This document shows positions 8,471-17,547 of a stretch of 64,000 nt of DNA, one piece after another (the stretch's first letter is position 1; every line of letters begins with the position of its first letter). The DNA is taken from the NCBI RefSeq assembly GCF_010726765.1, contig NZ_AP022601.1:4464001-4528000 (forward strand). Direction: 5' to 3'. A model generated the notes under the pieces. The model made no database searches, was not told where the DNA came from, and worked only from the letters and a program-made list of their open reading frames with translations. This DNA is from Mycobacterium gallinarum (GTDB taxonomy: Bacteria; Actinomycetota; Actinomycetes; Mycobacteriales; Mycobacteriaceae). The position numbers and the translations under genes were made by a program.

Positions 8471-8770
8471 CTACTTCACGTCGACGTAGACCGTCTTGCT
8501 GAGCAACTTGGTGCTCAGATCGTCACCGGGACCACTGTGGTCGGTGCGGCTGTACGTCTGCCCCGGCCGCACCGCGACAACGCTGGCTTGTTCGAGCGGC
8601 GCGTTACCGAGGCGGTTGACGACGACCTGGTAGCCCTGCGCCTCCAGCTTGCTGATGGTGTCCTGCGCGTTCCCGGGTCCCGTCGGCGCCGCCAGAGCCG
8701 GCGCGGCCAGTCCGAGAAATGCGGCAGTGAGTGCACTCGCAGCGACTGTGGCGAATCCAAACTTCTTCAT
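8471..8770 (-). CDS. Small secreted protein of unknown function
   Basis: 99 residues with a clear Sec signal peptide (basic MKKFG start, hydrophobic core, cleavage after ALA near residue 28), giving a mature protein of about 71 residues. The mature part (GNAQDTISKLEAQGYQVVV, then a region with ASVVAVRPGQ) resembles small secreted proteins common in mycobacteria, with one alpha/beta unit that recalls PASTA-like folds. No cysteines. It stands alone between a strong terminator and a 220-base upstream gap that should hold its promoter. Function unknown. Confidence 0.85.
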   Translation of the reverse strand: MKKFGFATVAASALTAAFLGLAAPALAAPTGPGNAQDTISKLEAQGYQVVVNRLGNAPLEQASVVAVRPGQTYSRTDHSGPGDDLSTKLLSKTVYVDVK

Positions 8771-8990
8771 CTTCCGAGCCCTCTTCCTTCTTGCTTTTCG
8801 TATTCCGAGCCGTGGCGAATGTCGCGGTTCGAGCTGCAGCTGATCTTGTAAACCTGGTGGTCAGGGATTTAATTCCGGTGGCAGCAATTGGTTGCCGAAT
8901 GGCAGGAATTGCGCTGCAGAAACCGCGAGTTGCCCACGATCGCCGAGCGCAATTGGACCAACCGGTGCTGTGTCAGCACACTGGAAGCCG

Positions 8991-9521
8991 ATGAAGCTCG
9001 CCGGTCTGCGGCTGCGCCAACGCGACGGGGTGACGTGCGGCCCGTCGGTCGCGGTGATGGCCGGTGCGCTGCTCGATCCCGCCCGTCATGCAGCGTTGGC
9101 CGAACCGGAATCCGGGGCCGCGCTGTTCGCGGCCGAGCAGCTTCGCGTGCACGCCGACGTGAATCGGATCTGGCCGCGACGGCTCGGCACGACGCCGTGG
9201 GGAATGGCGCGCGCGCTCACAACCATGGGAGCTACGGCAGGGGTCTGTTACCGGTGGCGGTTGTTTCGGGGCCGTCGCGACAAGCTCGTGGATGTCCTGG
9301 CGGCGGCCGGCCGTGATCGGCCGGTGGCGATGCTCGTCGGACGCGGGATTCCGAGGCACTGGGTGCTGATCGTCGCGGTGGCCGGCGAGAGGCTGACTTG
9401 TTACGAACCGTCGTCTGGGGAGTTGCGCACGGTCGACGTCGCCGCGGTACGGGAGTCGCGCCTGACGGGCCTGGGCTTCCCGCGTCCGTTCGCGTTCGTG
9501 CTACCGCGTTCGAACGTATGA
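8991..9521 (+). CDS. C39-like (papain-fold) cysteine peptidase family protein
   Basis: 176 residues starting at ATG 8991 with GGAAG just upstream. The N-terminal LRQRDGVTCGPSVAVMAG gives Gln10 (oxyanion hole) and Cys16, and the C-terminal half has PRHWVLIVAV with His123 followed by a strand ending Y-E-P with Glu139 in place of the usual Asp. This Gln/Cys/His/acid order is that of C39 bacteriocin-processing peptidases. There is no signal peptide, transmembrane helix or ABC transporter next to it, so it is a free-standing cytosolic copy. An ATG further upstream at 8892 gives a Cys-rich extension without family features. Substrate unknown. Confidence 0.7.
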   Translation: MKLAGLRLRQRDGVTCGPSVAVMAGALLDPARHAALAEPESGAALFAAEQLRVHADVNRIWPRRLGTTPWGMARALTTMGATAGVCYRWRLFRGRRDKLVDVLAAAGRDRPVAMLVGRGIPRHWVLIVAVAGERLTCYEPSSGELRTVDVAAVRESRLTGLGFPRPFAFVLPRSNV

Positions 9522-9525
9522 TCGA
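9510..9525. promoter_or_regulatory. SOS-box-like sequence TCGAAC-N4-GATCGA
   Basis: TCGAACgtatGATCGA matches the mycobacterial LexA consensus TCGAAC-N4-GTTCGA at 11 of 12 defined positions. It sits three bases before the GTG of the following gene but also overlaps the 3' end of the C39-like gene, where coding constraint may explain it. Confidence 0.35.
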
Positions 9526-9528
9526 ACG

Positions 9529-9837
9529 GTGGGCGAGCTCCAGTCGATCGGCTACAACGGGCAACCCGTGCAGCAGGCCTTCCGGCGGGTCGACCCGCCG
9601 GTGGCGGTGCTCGTCGACCTCGCCACGGTCTTCCCGCGCGAGCCGCACCGGACGGGCGGCTACAACCCGGCCGGATTGCAGATGCACTCGATCGTTGAGG
9701 GCAGGCTGTCGTGCTGGGCCACCTGCGAGCAGGGCTTCTGGTGGGGCCTGGTCACCTACGAGATCGCCTATGGCGCGCGCCGTAAGGCGGTGACACATTG
9801 GATCCCCGCCTGGACGCTGAAGCGCAAGGCGAACTAG
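9529..9837 (+). CDS. Conserved hypothetical protein (102 aa)
   Basis: A 102-residue soluble protein beginning at GTG 9529. It is rich in aromatic residues (seven Trp or Tyr in the last 40 residues, including QGFWWGLVTYEIAYGARR) and ends in a basic tail. I recognise similar small proteins in mycobacteria but no domain name. It starts seven bases after the C39-like gene stop, so the two may be cotranscribed. An SOS-box-like sequence overlaps this junction. Function unknown. Confidence 0.65.
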   Translation: MGELQSIGYNGQPVQQAFRRVDPPVAVLVDLATVFPREPHRTGGYNPAGLQMHSIVEGRLSCWATCEQGFWWGLVTYEIAYGARRKAVTHWIPAWTLKRKAN

Positions 9838-9867
9838 CGACGGAGCCGACTTTCACGGCTGCCAGCT

Positions 9868-11232
9868 CTAGGGGCCCTCGTCCTCCTCGGGCAGCAGGTA
9901 CTTCTCCGGGTGGTGGTAGTTGTTCACTCTGGCTTGACCGGTATCGAGGTGCGGCGGCGGAATCCATTGGGTGCGACCGTCTTTGCGCTTCCGCGTCACC
10001 CAGCCGCCTTTCTCGATGAGGCGATTGTCGGGCCCGCACGCCATCGTCATCTTGGTGATGTCGGTGCGTCCGTTCTCGGCTGCCCAACCTTCGACGTGGT
10101 GCGCCTGGCACCAGTAGCCCGGTGTGGTGCAGCCAGGCCGCGTGCAACCGCGATCGAGTGCGTGCAGCACGATCCGCTGGCCCGGTGAAGCAAAGCGCTT
10201 GGTGTGTCCGAGGTACAACGGCTCGCGGGTGTGCTTGTCGTAGATCACCAGATAGTGATGAGCGTGGCTGGCGAGCCGGATGACATCGCGCATCGGCATC
10301 ATCGATCCGCCACCGGTGACACCCTGTCCCGCAGCGGATTCGAGATCTTGCAGCGTGGTGGAAACGATGATGCTCGTCGGCAAACCGTTGTGCTTGCCGA
10401 GCTCGCCGGATGCCAGAACCGCACGGCCCATCGCCTTCAACGCGTCGTGATTGCGTTGGGCTTGCGACCGCACATCGCCGTGAACCCGCTCCTCACGTGG
10501 TTCGCCGTCGACGCAAGGCTGTTCATCGTCCGCATTGCACATGCCGGGCGCCGCCAGTTTGGCGAACACCGCATCGATGGTGGCCCGCGCCTCCGGATCG
10601 AGTGACCCGCTGATCTTGCTCATGCCGTCGATGTCCTGTTTGTGGATCGTGAAACCGCGTCGGCGGGCGCGCTCGGCTTCGTTGGGCGGGTCGCCGTCCT
10701 GATTCGCCAGGTGCGCCAGCCGATCGGCGGCCTGGCGAAACTCCGTCGGGCCGAGTCCGCCTGCGATACCGGCCAGATGGGACTCCACCTCGTCTCGCAG
10801 ATCGGCCGGAACATAGGAGGGCAGCTTCTCGAAGAACTCTTTGACGATCTTGACGTGTTCGGGGCCGATGGCACCGCGCTGCTGGGCCATGGTGACATTG
10901 GGCAGCCTTGGCGGCAGCGGTTCTCCGGTCATGGCCTGCCGGGGTCCGAGCAGTTCGGCATTCTTGATCCGCCGTCGCGCCTCCTTCTCGGTGATACGCA
11001 ACGCGGTGGCCAGTGCGCCGGTCCAGTTTTTGGCGCCGATGGCGGCCGGCTCGCACCGGCTGCGCAGCGCCTGTATCAGGCGATGCTCGACTGTCGGCTG
11101 ACGACGCCGATCCACCTCGAGCTCGCCAAGCAGGTGGAGCAGCTCGGGCACGGTCAACGCGTCGAGCGACAACTCCGTCACCTCGTCGCGCGCCGCTCGA
11201 AGGCGCTCGACAGCGGCCTGCGCCGCGCCCAC
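9868..11232 (-). CDS. HNH endonuclease-type 13E12 repeat family protein (DUF222-HNH)
   Basis: 454 residues: an N-terminal DUF222 region (about 20-330, with the hallmark LRITEKEARRRIKNAELLG and LTGEPLPP-like TGEPLPPRLP) and a C-terminal HNH motif (CTRPGC, then CQAHHVEGWA, then TKMTMACGPDNRLI). The metal-binding Cys pairs and the HH/N residues are intact. These REP13E12 proteins occur in multiple copies in mycobacteria and several M. tuberculosis copies are LexA-regulated. GTG start at 11232 lies four bases after the stop of the short gene upstream, so the two are coupled under the SOS box at 11431. Role unknown; probably a mobile or DNA-damage-induced nuclease. Confidence 0.85.
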   Translation of the reverse strand: MGAAQAAVERLRAARDEVTELSLDALTVPELLHLLGELEVDRRRQPTVEHRLIQALRSRCEPAAIGAKNWTGALATALRITEKEARRRIKNAELLGPRQAMTGEPLPPRLPNVTMAQQRGAIGPEHVKIVKEFFEKLPSYVPADLRDEVESHLAGIAGGLGPTEFRQAADRLAHLANQDGDPPNEAERARRRGFTIHKQDIDGMSKISGSLDPEARATIDAVFAKLAAPGMCNADDEQPCVDGEPREERVHGDVRSQAQRNHDALKAMGRAVLASGELGKHNGLPTSIIVSTTLQDLESAAGQGVTGGGSMMPMRDVIRLASHAHHYLVIYDKHTREPLYLGHTKRFASPGQRIVLHALDRGCTRPGCTTPGYWCQAHHVEGWAAENGRTDITKMTMACGPDNRLIEKGGWVTRKRKDGRTQWIPPPHLDTGQARVNNYHHPEKYLLPEEDEGP

Positions 11233-11236
11233 GGCC

Positions 11237-11440
11237 CTAGGCCGACATCCGAGTCATGAGGAGCCGGCCGCGCAGGCTCCGCTGCAGTGCGACCAACTTC
11301 TGGTCCAGTTTGTCGAGCCGCGCGAGTAAGGCCTGGCCGTCGGTCCGCGACAGCGTCTCCACGGGGAACACCCCGACCGCCTTGCATCCCGCTTCTATTG
11401 CATCGAGCGCTTCGATGAGCGCTTCTCTATCCGAACGCAT
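11237..11440 (-). CDS. Short 13E12 N-terminal-like protein upstream of the HNH gene
   Basis: 67 residues (MRSDREALIEALDAIEAG, then LSRTDGQALLARLDKLDQKL) that match the pattern of the first 55 residues of full-length 13E12 proteins, such as the remembered Rv1128c start M-C-S-T-R-E-E-I and its LLEHCE helix. It then stops four bases before the GTG of the HNH gene, which carries its own version of the same segment. So it is either an independent small protein or the separated N-terminus of a duplicated copy. Its ATG lies inside the SOS box. Confidence 0.6.
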   Translation of the reverse strand: MRSDREALIEALDAIEAGCKAVGVFPVETLSRTDGQALLARLDKLDQKLVALQRSLRGRLLMTRMSA

Positions 11441-11446
11441 GTTCGA
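11431..11446. promoter_or_regulatory. SOS box (LexA site) spanning the start of the 13E12 pair
   Basis: CCGAACgcatGTTCGA matches TCGAAC-N4-GTTCGA with one mismatch. The four-base spacer contains the ATG (complement of cat, 11438-11440) of the short gene, so LexA bound here would block a leaderless or very short-leader transcript. 13E12 genes are known members of the mycobacterial LexA regulon. Confidence 0.75.
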
Positions 11447-11493
11447 ATCATAGCGTCGGGTTCTGACACGTGACGAAAGTTGTCCTCAGGCGT

Positions 11494-11976
11494 TCAGGCC
11501 TCGTGTCCCGGCTCCAGATCACGCACATCGGCGAAGGTCACCAGCTGCTCGAACTCGTCGGGGGCATCGCCGGCGACCGGCTCGAGCAGATGCCCGACGT
11601 GATCGCCCAGAGCGTGACGTCCGAGCACCTCGCCCACGAACCAGCCCGCCGCGTCATCGAGGATCGGCAGGCCATGCGGACCCTCGTGCCACGATGTCCG
11701 CGCGAACTTGTCCGTGCGATCGCCGGTCTCACTGCCGAACAGCCGGGCCAATTCGCGATGTGTGCGCGGCAGAAGATGGACGGCCAGATGCGTCGCATCC
11801 TGCGCAACCCGGTACGTGTGGTTCTTGTCCGACAGTCCGACCAGAAAGCGCGGTGGCCCGATACTGACCTGGCTGGTGAATCCCACCAGACAGCCGGCTC
11901 GCTGGTCGCCCGCGCGGGTGGTGACCACGTACATCGGATAGTCGAGCTTTGAGACCAGCTTCTCGAAGGCTTCCAT
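11494..11976 (-). CDS. Flavin reductase-like FMN-binding protein
   Basis: 160 residues of the split-barrel flavin reductase family: VVTTRAGDQRAGCLVGFTSQVSIGPPRFLVGLS is the N-terminal FMN-binding stretch (the S/T-rich loop and the P-P-x-F-L-V-G-L strand), and HxxLGDHVGHLLEP near residue 125 is the C-terminal dimer strand. Such proteins supply reduced flavin to monooxygenases or carry out their own flavin-dependent reactions. It is divergent from the F420/PPOX gene, with only 26 bases between the two starts. No monooxygenase partner lies nearby. Confidence 0.85.
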   Translation of the reverse strand: MEAFEKLVSKLDYPMYVVTTRAGDQRAGCLVGFTSQVSIGPPRFLVGLSDKNHTYRVAQDATHLAVHLLPRTHRELARLFGSETGDRTDKFARTSWHEGPHGLPILDDAAGWFVGEVLGRHALGDHVGHLLEPVAGDAPDEFEQLVTFADVRDLEPGHEA

Positions 11977-12002
11977 CGCTATCCCGTCGCTAGGCTTTTG
12001 CT

Positions 12003-12467
12003 ATGGCTAGAACGTACGCAACCGCCGACGCCGTCGATCTGCCGCAGCTGCTCGATTTCGTCCGGCCACGACATCGCATGGTGCTCACCACATTTCGATC
12101 GGACGGATCGTTGCAGAGTTCGCCGGTGACCGGCGGCGTCGACGATCACGGTCGCATCGTCATCGCGACCTACCCGCAACGGGCCAAGTCGGCCAACCTG
12201 AAACGCACCCCGAGGGCCAGCGTCACCGTGTTGTCCGACGAATTCAACGGCGCCTACGTGCAAGTCGACGGCGACGCCGAGGTCATCGAACTGCCCGATG
12301 CCGTCGAGCCGCTGGTCGACTACTTCCGCGCCGTCGCCGGAGAACATCCCGACTGGGATGAATACCGAAAGGCGATGGTCGACCAGGGCAAGTGCTTGAT
12401 CCGCGTCACGCCAACGCGGTGGGGTCCGGTGGCGACCGGCGGCTTCCCGCCGGAGCAAGCGCAGTAG
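12003..12467 (+). CDS. PPOX-class F420-dependent oxidoreductase
   Basis: A 154-residue split-barrel protein. The pattern RHRMVLTTFRSDGSLQSSPV, a central VIATYPQRAKSANLKRTPRASVTVL with the phosphate-binding K-S-x-N-L-x-R loop, and a C-terminal LIRVTPTRW strand are typical of the F420/FMN pyridoxamine-oxidase-like families expanded in mycobacteria. It is predicted to bind F420 and reduce or oxidise a small substrate. It starts 26 bases from the divergent flavin reductase gene, and its 3' end lies three bases from that of the convergent DUF3224 gene. Confidence 0.85.
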   Translation: MARTYATADAVDLPQLLDFVRPRHRMVLTTFRSDGSLQSSPVTGGVDDHGRIVIATYPQRAKSANLKRTPRASVTVLSDEFNGAYVQVDGDAEVIELPDAVEPLVDYFRAVAGEHPDWDEYRKAMVDQGKCLIRVTPTRWGPVATGGFPPEQAQ

Positions 12468-12470
12468 CAC

Positions 12471-12854
12471 TCAGCCGTCGAGGTCGAGCACCAGCGAGCC
12501 GGCCGGGTCGGCGCGGAACTCTCCGGTGCCTGACGCCGACGAGAGCTCACCGGTGCCCAACACGGCGCGCAGGGCCGCCGTCGCGACACCGTCGGCGAAC
12601 TCACCGTCGTGCAGGAGAACCAATCCGCCGCGCCGGCCGCCGATGGTTCCGGTGATGTGCTCGATTCCGACGTAGGTTGCAGACTTGTCCGGCGCGTAGG
12701 ACATCAGCCATTTGGTGGTCGAGGTGCCGTCGATGTCCCCGGAGTAGCGCTTCTTGACCAACGCCTCGGTGAGCTTGGTCTCCTCGTCGCTGTCCTCGAA
12801 CGGTTTCTCGTCCCAACCGGCGATCTCGAATTCCGCCTTGATTTGTGTGGTCAT
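12471..12854 (-). CDS. DUF3224 domain protein
   Basis: 127 residues, with an all-beta composition typical of DUF3224 (small allene-oxide-cyclase-like barrel): N-terminal A-E-F-E-I-A-G-W-D-E, central YSGDIDGTSTTKWLMSY and ITGTIGGRRGGLVLLHDGEF, and a closing strand AGSLVLDLDG. No signal peptide. These proteins are found as single genes in actinobacteria and have no established role. It is divergent from the glycosyltransferase operon, separated by a 223-base region that holds a promoter and palindrome. Confidence 0.85.
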   Translation of the reverse strand: MTTQIKAEFEIAGWDEKPFEDSDEETKLTEALVKKRYSGDIDGTSTTKWLMSYAPDKSATYVGIEHITGTIGGRRGGLVLLHDGEFADGVATAALRAVLGTGELSSASGTGEFRADPAGSLVLDLDG

Positions 12855-12946
12855 CGAGGGGGAATACCCTCCCAGATGGCTTGGGAATCGAAAGGCCGGA
12901 GAGCGCGCAGCGCGGCGTATGTGGTAGTCAGAGCAGTACGCACGCG

Positions 12947-12975
12947 TTGCGTCCGATAGCTAGTCAAACTATAGT
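12947..12975 (+). promoter_or_regulatory. Promoter of the glycosyltransferase operon
   Basis: TTGCGT at 12947-12952 and TATAGT at 12970-12975 are separated by exactly 17 bases, a good SigA-type promoter. The palindrome at 12975-12992 starts at the last base of the -10 box and covers the expected transcription start, which is an ideal repressor position. Confidence 0.65.
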
Positions 12976-12992
12976 CTGGACACATGTCCAGA
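12975..12992. promoter_or_regulatory. Palindromic operator TCTGGACACATGTCCAGA (copy 1)
   Basis: Eight-base arms flank a CA spacer (TCTGGACA-CA-TGTCCAGA). The 12-base core GGACACATGTCC recurs in reverse orientation at the start of the TetR gene at 16971-16984. Shared operator plus position over the -10/+1 of the operon point to repression by that TetR. Confidence 0.75.
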
Positions 12993-13077
12993 GAGGTTCG
13001 GAGTATTTGAGTGACACGATTTGTCCTGCTCATCGGCCCTGGACGTGTCCGCCTCCGCGCATCGGCATGAGCTGAAT

Positions 13078-14313
13078 ATGCGCATCGCATTGCTTTCATA
13101 CCGGAGCAAGACCCATTGCGGAGGGCAGGGGGTCTATGTCCGCCACCTGTCCCGCGGCCTCGTCGAGCTGGGTCATGACGTCGAGGTCTTCTCGGGTCAG
13201 CCCTACCCCGGTGGCCTCGATCCCCGGGTACGCCTGACCAAGGTGCCGAGCCTGGATCTCTACCGCGAGCCGGACCCGTTCCGCATTCCGTGGCCCAGCG
13301 AGATCAAGACGAGCATCGATCTGCGCGAGCTGCTGACGACCTGGACTGCGGGTTTCCCCGAGCCTAAGACGTTCAGCCTGCGCGCCGCCCGCGCACTGGC
13401 CGAGCGGCTCGACGACTTCGACGTGGTCCACGACAATCAGTGCCTCGGCACCGGCCTGCTGAAGATCGCCGACCTCGGCATGCCGGTGGTCGCCACCGTG
13501 CACCACCCGATCACCCGCGACCGGGTGCTGGACGTGTCGGCGGCACCGTGGTGGCGCAAGCCCCTGGTGCGCCGCTGGTACGGCTTCGCCGAGATGCAGA
13601 AGGATGTTGCGAGGCGCATCCCCGAGCTGCTGACCGTCTCGTCGACGTCGGCCGCCGATATCGCCGAGGACTTCGGGGTGTCGCCGGATCAGCTGCATGT
13701 CGTACCGCTCGGCGTGGACACCGAACTGTTCAAGCCGTCCGAGCGGCGGGTGCGCAACCGCATCATCGCGATCGCCAGCGCCGACGTCCCGCTCAAGGGC
13801 GTCGCACACTTACTGAACGCCGTCGCGAGGCTGCGCGTGGAACGTGATCTCGAACTGCAGCTCGTCGCCAAGCTCGAACCCAACGGACCGACTGAGAAGC
13901 TGATCGCCGAACTCGGCATCTCCGACATCGTGCACAGCTCTAGCGGGGTAACCGACATTGAGCTCGCCGACCTGCTGGCGTCCGCTGAAATCGCCTGCAT
14001 CCCTTCGCTTTACGAGGGCTTCTCGCTACCGGCGGTGGAGGCGATGGCCAGCGGCACACCGATCGTCGCCAGCCGCGCGGGGGCGCTGCCCGAGGTCGTC
14101 GGCGCCGACGGTGATTGCGCCCGGTTGGTCACTCCGGCCGATGTCGACGAGTTGACCAGCGTGCTCGCCGAACTCCTCGACTCGCCGCTGGAACTGCGCC
14201 GCCTCGGGGCCAATGGCCGCCAGCGCGCGCTGGATGTCTTCAGTTGGGAATCCGTTGCCGCGCAGACGGTTGCGGTATACGAACAAGCACGTGAGCGAGT
14301 CGCCAAATGCTGA
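13078..14313 (+). CDS. GT4-family glycosyltransferase
   Basis: 411 residues from ATG 13078. N-terminal Rossmann domain begins MRIALLSYRSKTHCGGQGVY with the glycine-rich acceptor loop; the C-terminal nucleotide-sugar domain has VVPLGVDTELFKPS and the E-x7-E motif in YEGFSLPAVEAMASGTPIV. It should transfer a sugar with retention of configuration to a lipid, terpenoid or other acceptor at the cytoplasmic face. An open frame reaches 13021, but that extension lacks family sequence. First gene of an operon: its last bases overlap the methyltransferase start. Similar GT/methyltransferase pairs are conserved in actinobacteria as far as I recall; the product is not known to me. Confidence 0.85.
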   Translation: MRIALLSYRSKTHCGGQGVYVRHLSRGLVELGHDVEVFSGQPYPGGLDPRVRLTKVPSLDLYREPDPFRIPWPSEIKTSIDLRELLTTWTAGFPEPKTFSLRAARALAERLDDFDVVHDNQCLGTGLLKIADLGMPVVATVHHPITRDRVLDVSAAPWWRKPLVRRWYGFAEMQKDVARRIPELLTVSSTSAADIAEDFGVSPDQLHVVPLGVDTELFKPSERRVRNRIIAIASADVPLKGVAHLLNAVARLRVERDLELQLVAKLEPNGPTEKLIAELGISDIVHSSSGVTDIELADLLASAEIACIPSLYEGFSLPAVEAMASGTPIVASRAGALPEVVGADGDCARLVTPADVDELTSVLAELLDSPLELRRLGANGRQRALDVFSWESVAAQTVAVYEQARERVAKC

Positions 14314-15023
14314 CCGTGGACTACGACCGGCTCGGTGTCGGCGCGGGTACGAAGGTGATCGACGTCGGCTGCGGTGCCGGCAGGCACACCTTCGAGGCGT
14401 ACCGCCGCGGCGCTGACGTCATCGGATTCGACCAGAGCGTCGAGGACCTCAACGACGTCGACGAGATTCTGCAGGCCATGAAGGACAAGGGTGAGGCCCC
14501 TGCTTCGGCCACCGCCCAGGCGGTCAAAGGTGATGCGCTCGATCTGCCTTATGCCGATGGAACTTTCGACTGTGTGATCGCCTCAGAGATCCTCGAGCAT
14601 GTGCCCGAGGACGACCGGGCGATCTCGGAGCTGGTCCGCGTGCTCAAACCGGGTGGCTCGCTGGCGATCACGGTGCCGCGCTGGCTGCCTGAGAAGGTGT
14701 GCTGGATCCTGTCCGACGAGTATCACGCCAACGAGGGCGGGCACATCCGGATCTACAAGGCCGACGTGTTGCGCGACAAGGTGCTCGCCCATGGCCTGCG
14801 GCTCACCGGCACGCACCACGCGCATGCGCTGCACGCACCGTACTGGTGGCTGAAATGTGCTGTCGGAACCGAGAAGTCGGATCATCCCGCGGTGACCGCG
14901 TACCACAAGCTGCTGGTGTGGGACATGATGAGCCGGCCCTGGCTCACGCGCACCGCGGAATCGGTGCTCAACCCGCTGATCGGCAAGAGCGTCGCGATGT
15001 ACTTCGAGAAGCCGGTGGTGTGA
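14307..15023 (+). CDS. Class I SAM-dependent methyltransferase
   Basis: 238 residues. Motif I is VIDVGCGAGRHT with an acidic end of strand 2 (VIGFDQS), motif II region YADGTFDCVIASEILEHVP, motif III LKPGGSLAITVP: a complete UbiE/COQ5-like Rossmann methyltransferase. The ATG overlaps the glycosyltransferase stop by seven bases, and its TGA overlaps the GTG of the next gene (GTGA), so the three genes are translationally coupled. It likely methylates the same product that the glycosyltransferase and the alpha-barrel protein work on. The C-terminal third (residues 150-238) is rich in Trp and His and may form the acceptor site. Confidence 0.87.
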   Translation: MLTVDYDRLGVGAGTKVIDVGCGAGRHTFEAYRRGADVIGFDQSVEDLNDVDEILQAMKDKGEAPASATAQAVKGDALDLPYADGTFDCVIASEILEHVPEDDRAISELVRVLKPGGSLAITVPRWLPEKVCWILSDEYHANEGGHIRIYKADVLRDKVLAHGLRLTGTHHAHALHAPYWWLKCAVGTEKSDHPAVTAYHKLLVWDMMSRPWLTRTAESVLNPLIGKSVAMYFEKPVV

Positions 15024-16093
15024 CGTTGACTCGTGACATCCCTGGAGTGCCCGGCGTCCTGACGCCTGCGCAGTGCCGCCAAACCGCCCAGTCGATCGCA
15101 GACACCCAGGAGTCCTCGGGCGCGATTCCGTGGTTCGAGGGCGGCCACACCGACCCGTGGGATCACGTGGAAAACGCGATGGCACTGACGGCGGCCGGAC
15201 TCCTGGAACCCGCGCGCGGCGCGTTCGAATGGTGCCGTAGGACGCAGCGTCCCGATGGCTCCTGGCCCATCCAATTCCGCAACGGCGTCGTCGAGGACTC
15301 CAACAGCGACAGCAATTTCTGTGCTTACATCGCGACCGGAGTGTGGCACCACGTGCTAATCACCGGCGATCGCCGATTCGCCGAGAAGATGTGGCCAGTG
15401 GTTGCCAAGGCTGTCGACTTCGTGCTCGACATGCAGCTCAGCGGTGGCGAAATCTCCTGGGCCAGAAGCCCGAACGGGCTAGAACCCGAAGCGTTGCTCA
15501 CCGGATGCTCGAGCATCTATCACAGCCTCCGTTGCGCACTGGCGCTCGCGGACTACTTCGGGGACCCGCAGCCGGAGTGGGAGCTCGCGGTCGGTCGTCT
15601 CGGCCACGTGATCGCCGAGCATCCGGACGCCTTTGTGACCAAGGACCGCTGGTCGATGGAGTGGTACTACCCGGTGCTGGGTGGCGCCATGCGCGGTGCC
15701 GCCGCGCGGACACGCATAGACGAACGGTGGGACGACTTCGTGGTGGCCGGTCTCGGCATCCGCTGCGTCGACGACCGGCCGTGGGTCACCGGGGCCGAAA
15801 CATGCGAGCTGGTAATGGCTTTGGACGCGATTGGCGATACGGCCCGCGCACACGAGCAATTCGCGGCGATGCACCACCTGCGCGAGGAGGACGGCTCCTA
15901 CTGGACCGGCCTCGTCTACGCCGACGGGAAACGGTGGCCGGTGGAACGCACCACGTGGACCGGCGCGGCGATGATCCTCGCCGCCGACGCGCTGTCGTGC
16001 ACGACACCGGCCAACGGCATCTTCCGCGGCGCGGATCTGCCGCGCGGCCTCGTGGGCGAGTACGACTGCGAGTGCGCGACCAGCGACCGCTAG
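15020..16093 (+). CDS. Alpha/alpha-barrel protein annotated in relatives as prenyltransferase-like
   Basis: 357 residues from GTG 15020. The sequence is a series of helical hairpins with Trp-, Asp- and Gly-rich loops (PWFEGGHTDPWDHVENAMAL, RPDGSWPIQF, DRWSMEWYYPVLGG, EEDGSYWTGLVY), the pattern of (alpha/alpha)6 barrels such as terpene cyclases, prenyltransferase beta subunits and six-hairpin glycosidases. No DxDD or CaaX-type motif is evident, so terpene cyclisation is not proven; a glycoside-active enzyme fits equally well beside a glycosyltransferase. Repeated QxDGSW-like hairpins favour the squalene-cyclase clan. Third gene of the TetR-controlled operon, followed by a strong hairpin. Confidence 0.75.
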   Translation: MTLTRDIPGVPGVLTPAQCRQTAQSIADTQESSGAIPWFEGGHTDPWDHVENAMALTAAGLLEPARGAFEWCRRTQRPDGSWPIQFRNGVVEDSNSDSNFCAYIATGVWHHVLITGDRRFAEKMWPVVAKAVDFVLDMQLSGGEISWARSPNGLEPEALLTGCSSIYHSLRCALALADYFGDPQPEWELAVGRLGHVIAEHPDAFVTKDRWSMEWYYPVLGGAMRGAAARTRIDERWDDFVVAGLGIRCVDDRPWVTGAETCELVMALDAIGDTARAHEQFAAMHHLREEDGSYWTGLVYADGKRWPVERTTWTGAAMILAADALSCTTPANGIFRGADLPRGLVGEYDCECATSDR

Positions 16094-16122
16094 CACGGGT
16101 AGTGCGACGGGCTCAGTGCGCT

Positions 16123-16167
16123 TAACGGGTTGATCACCAGCACTACGTGCGTCCGATCAACCCGTTA
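16123..16167. terminator. 13-bp hairpin between convergent genes (bidirectional terminator)
   Basis: taacgggttgatc at 16123-16135 and gatcaacccgtta at 16155-16167 are perfectly complementary, with a 19-base loop. It lies between the 3' ends of the rightward operon (16093) and the leftward methyltransferase gene (16205) and can serve both. Confidence 0.75.
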
Positions 16168-16204
16168 GGCCGAGGACCGCGCGGCTGATCCAGTCCGCCA
16201 GCCG

Positions 16205-17543
<1,339 letters not shown>

Positions 17544-17547
<4 letters not shown>

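Noticed and set aside
8771..8990. ORFs in the 220-base region before the C39-like gene
   Set aside because: Frames here give Cys/Arg-rich sequence without ribosome sites; the region more likely holds the promoter of the leftward secreted-protein gene.
13011..13070. Possible 19-codon leader peptide before the glycosyltransferase (GTG at 13011)
   Set aside because: No convincing ribosome site and no attenuator-like structure after it.
12855..13077. Additional genes or a tRNA in the 223-base region before the glycosyltransferase
   Set aside because: Only the promoter and palindrome were supported; no cloverleaf or coding pattern.
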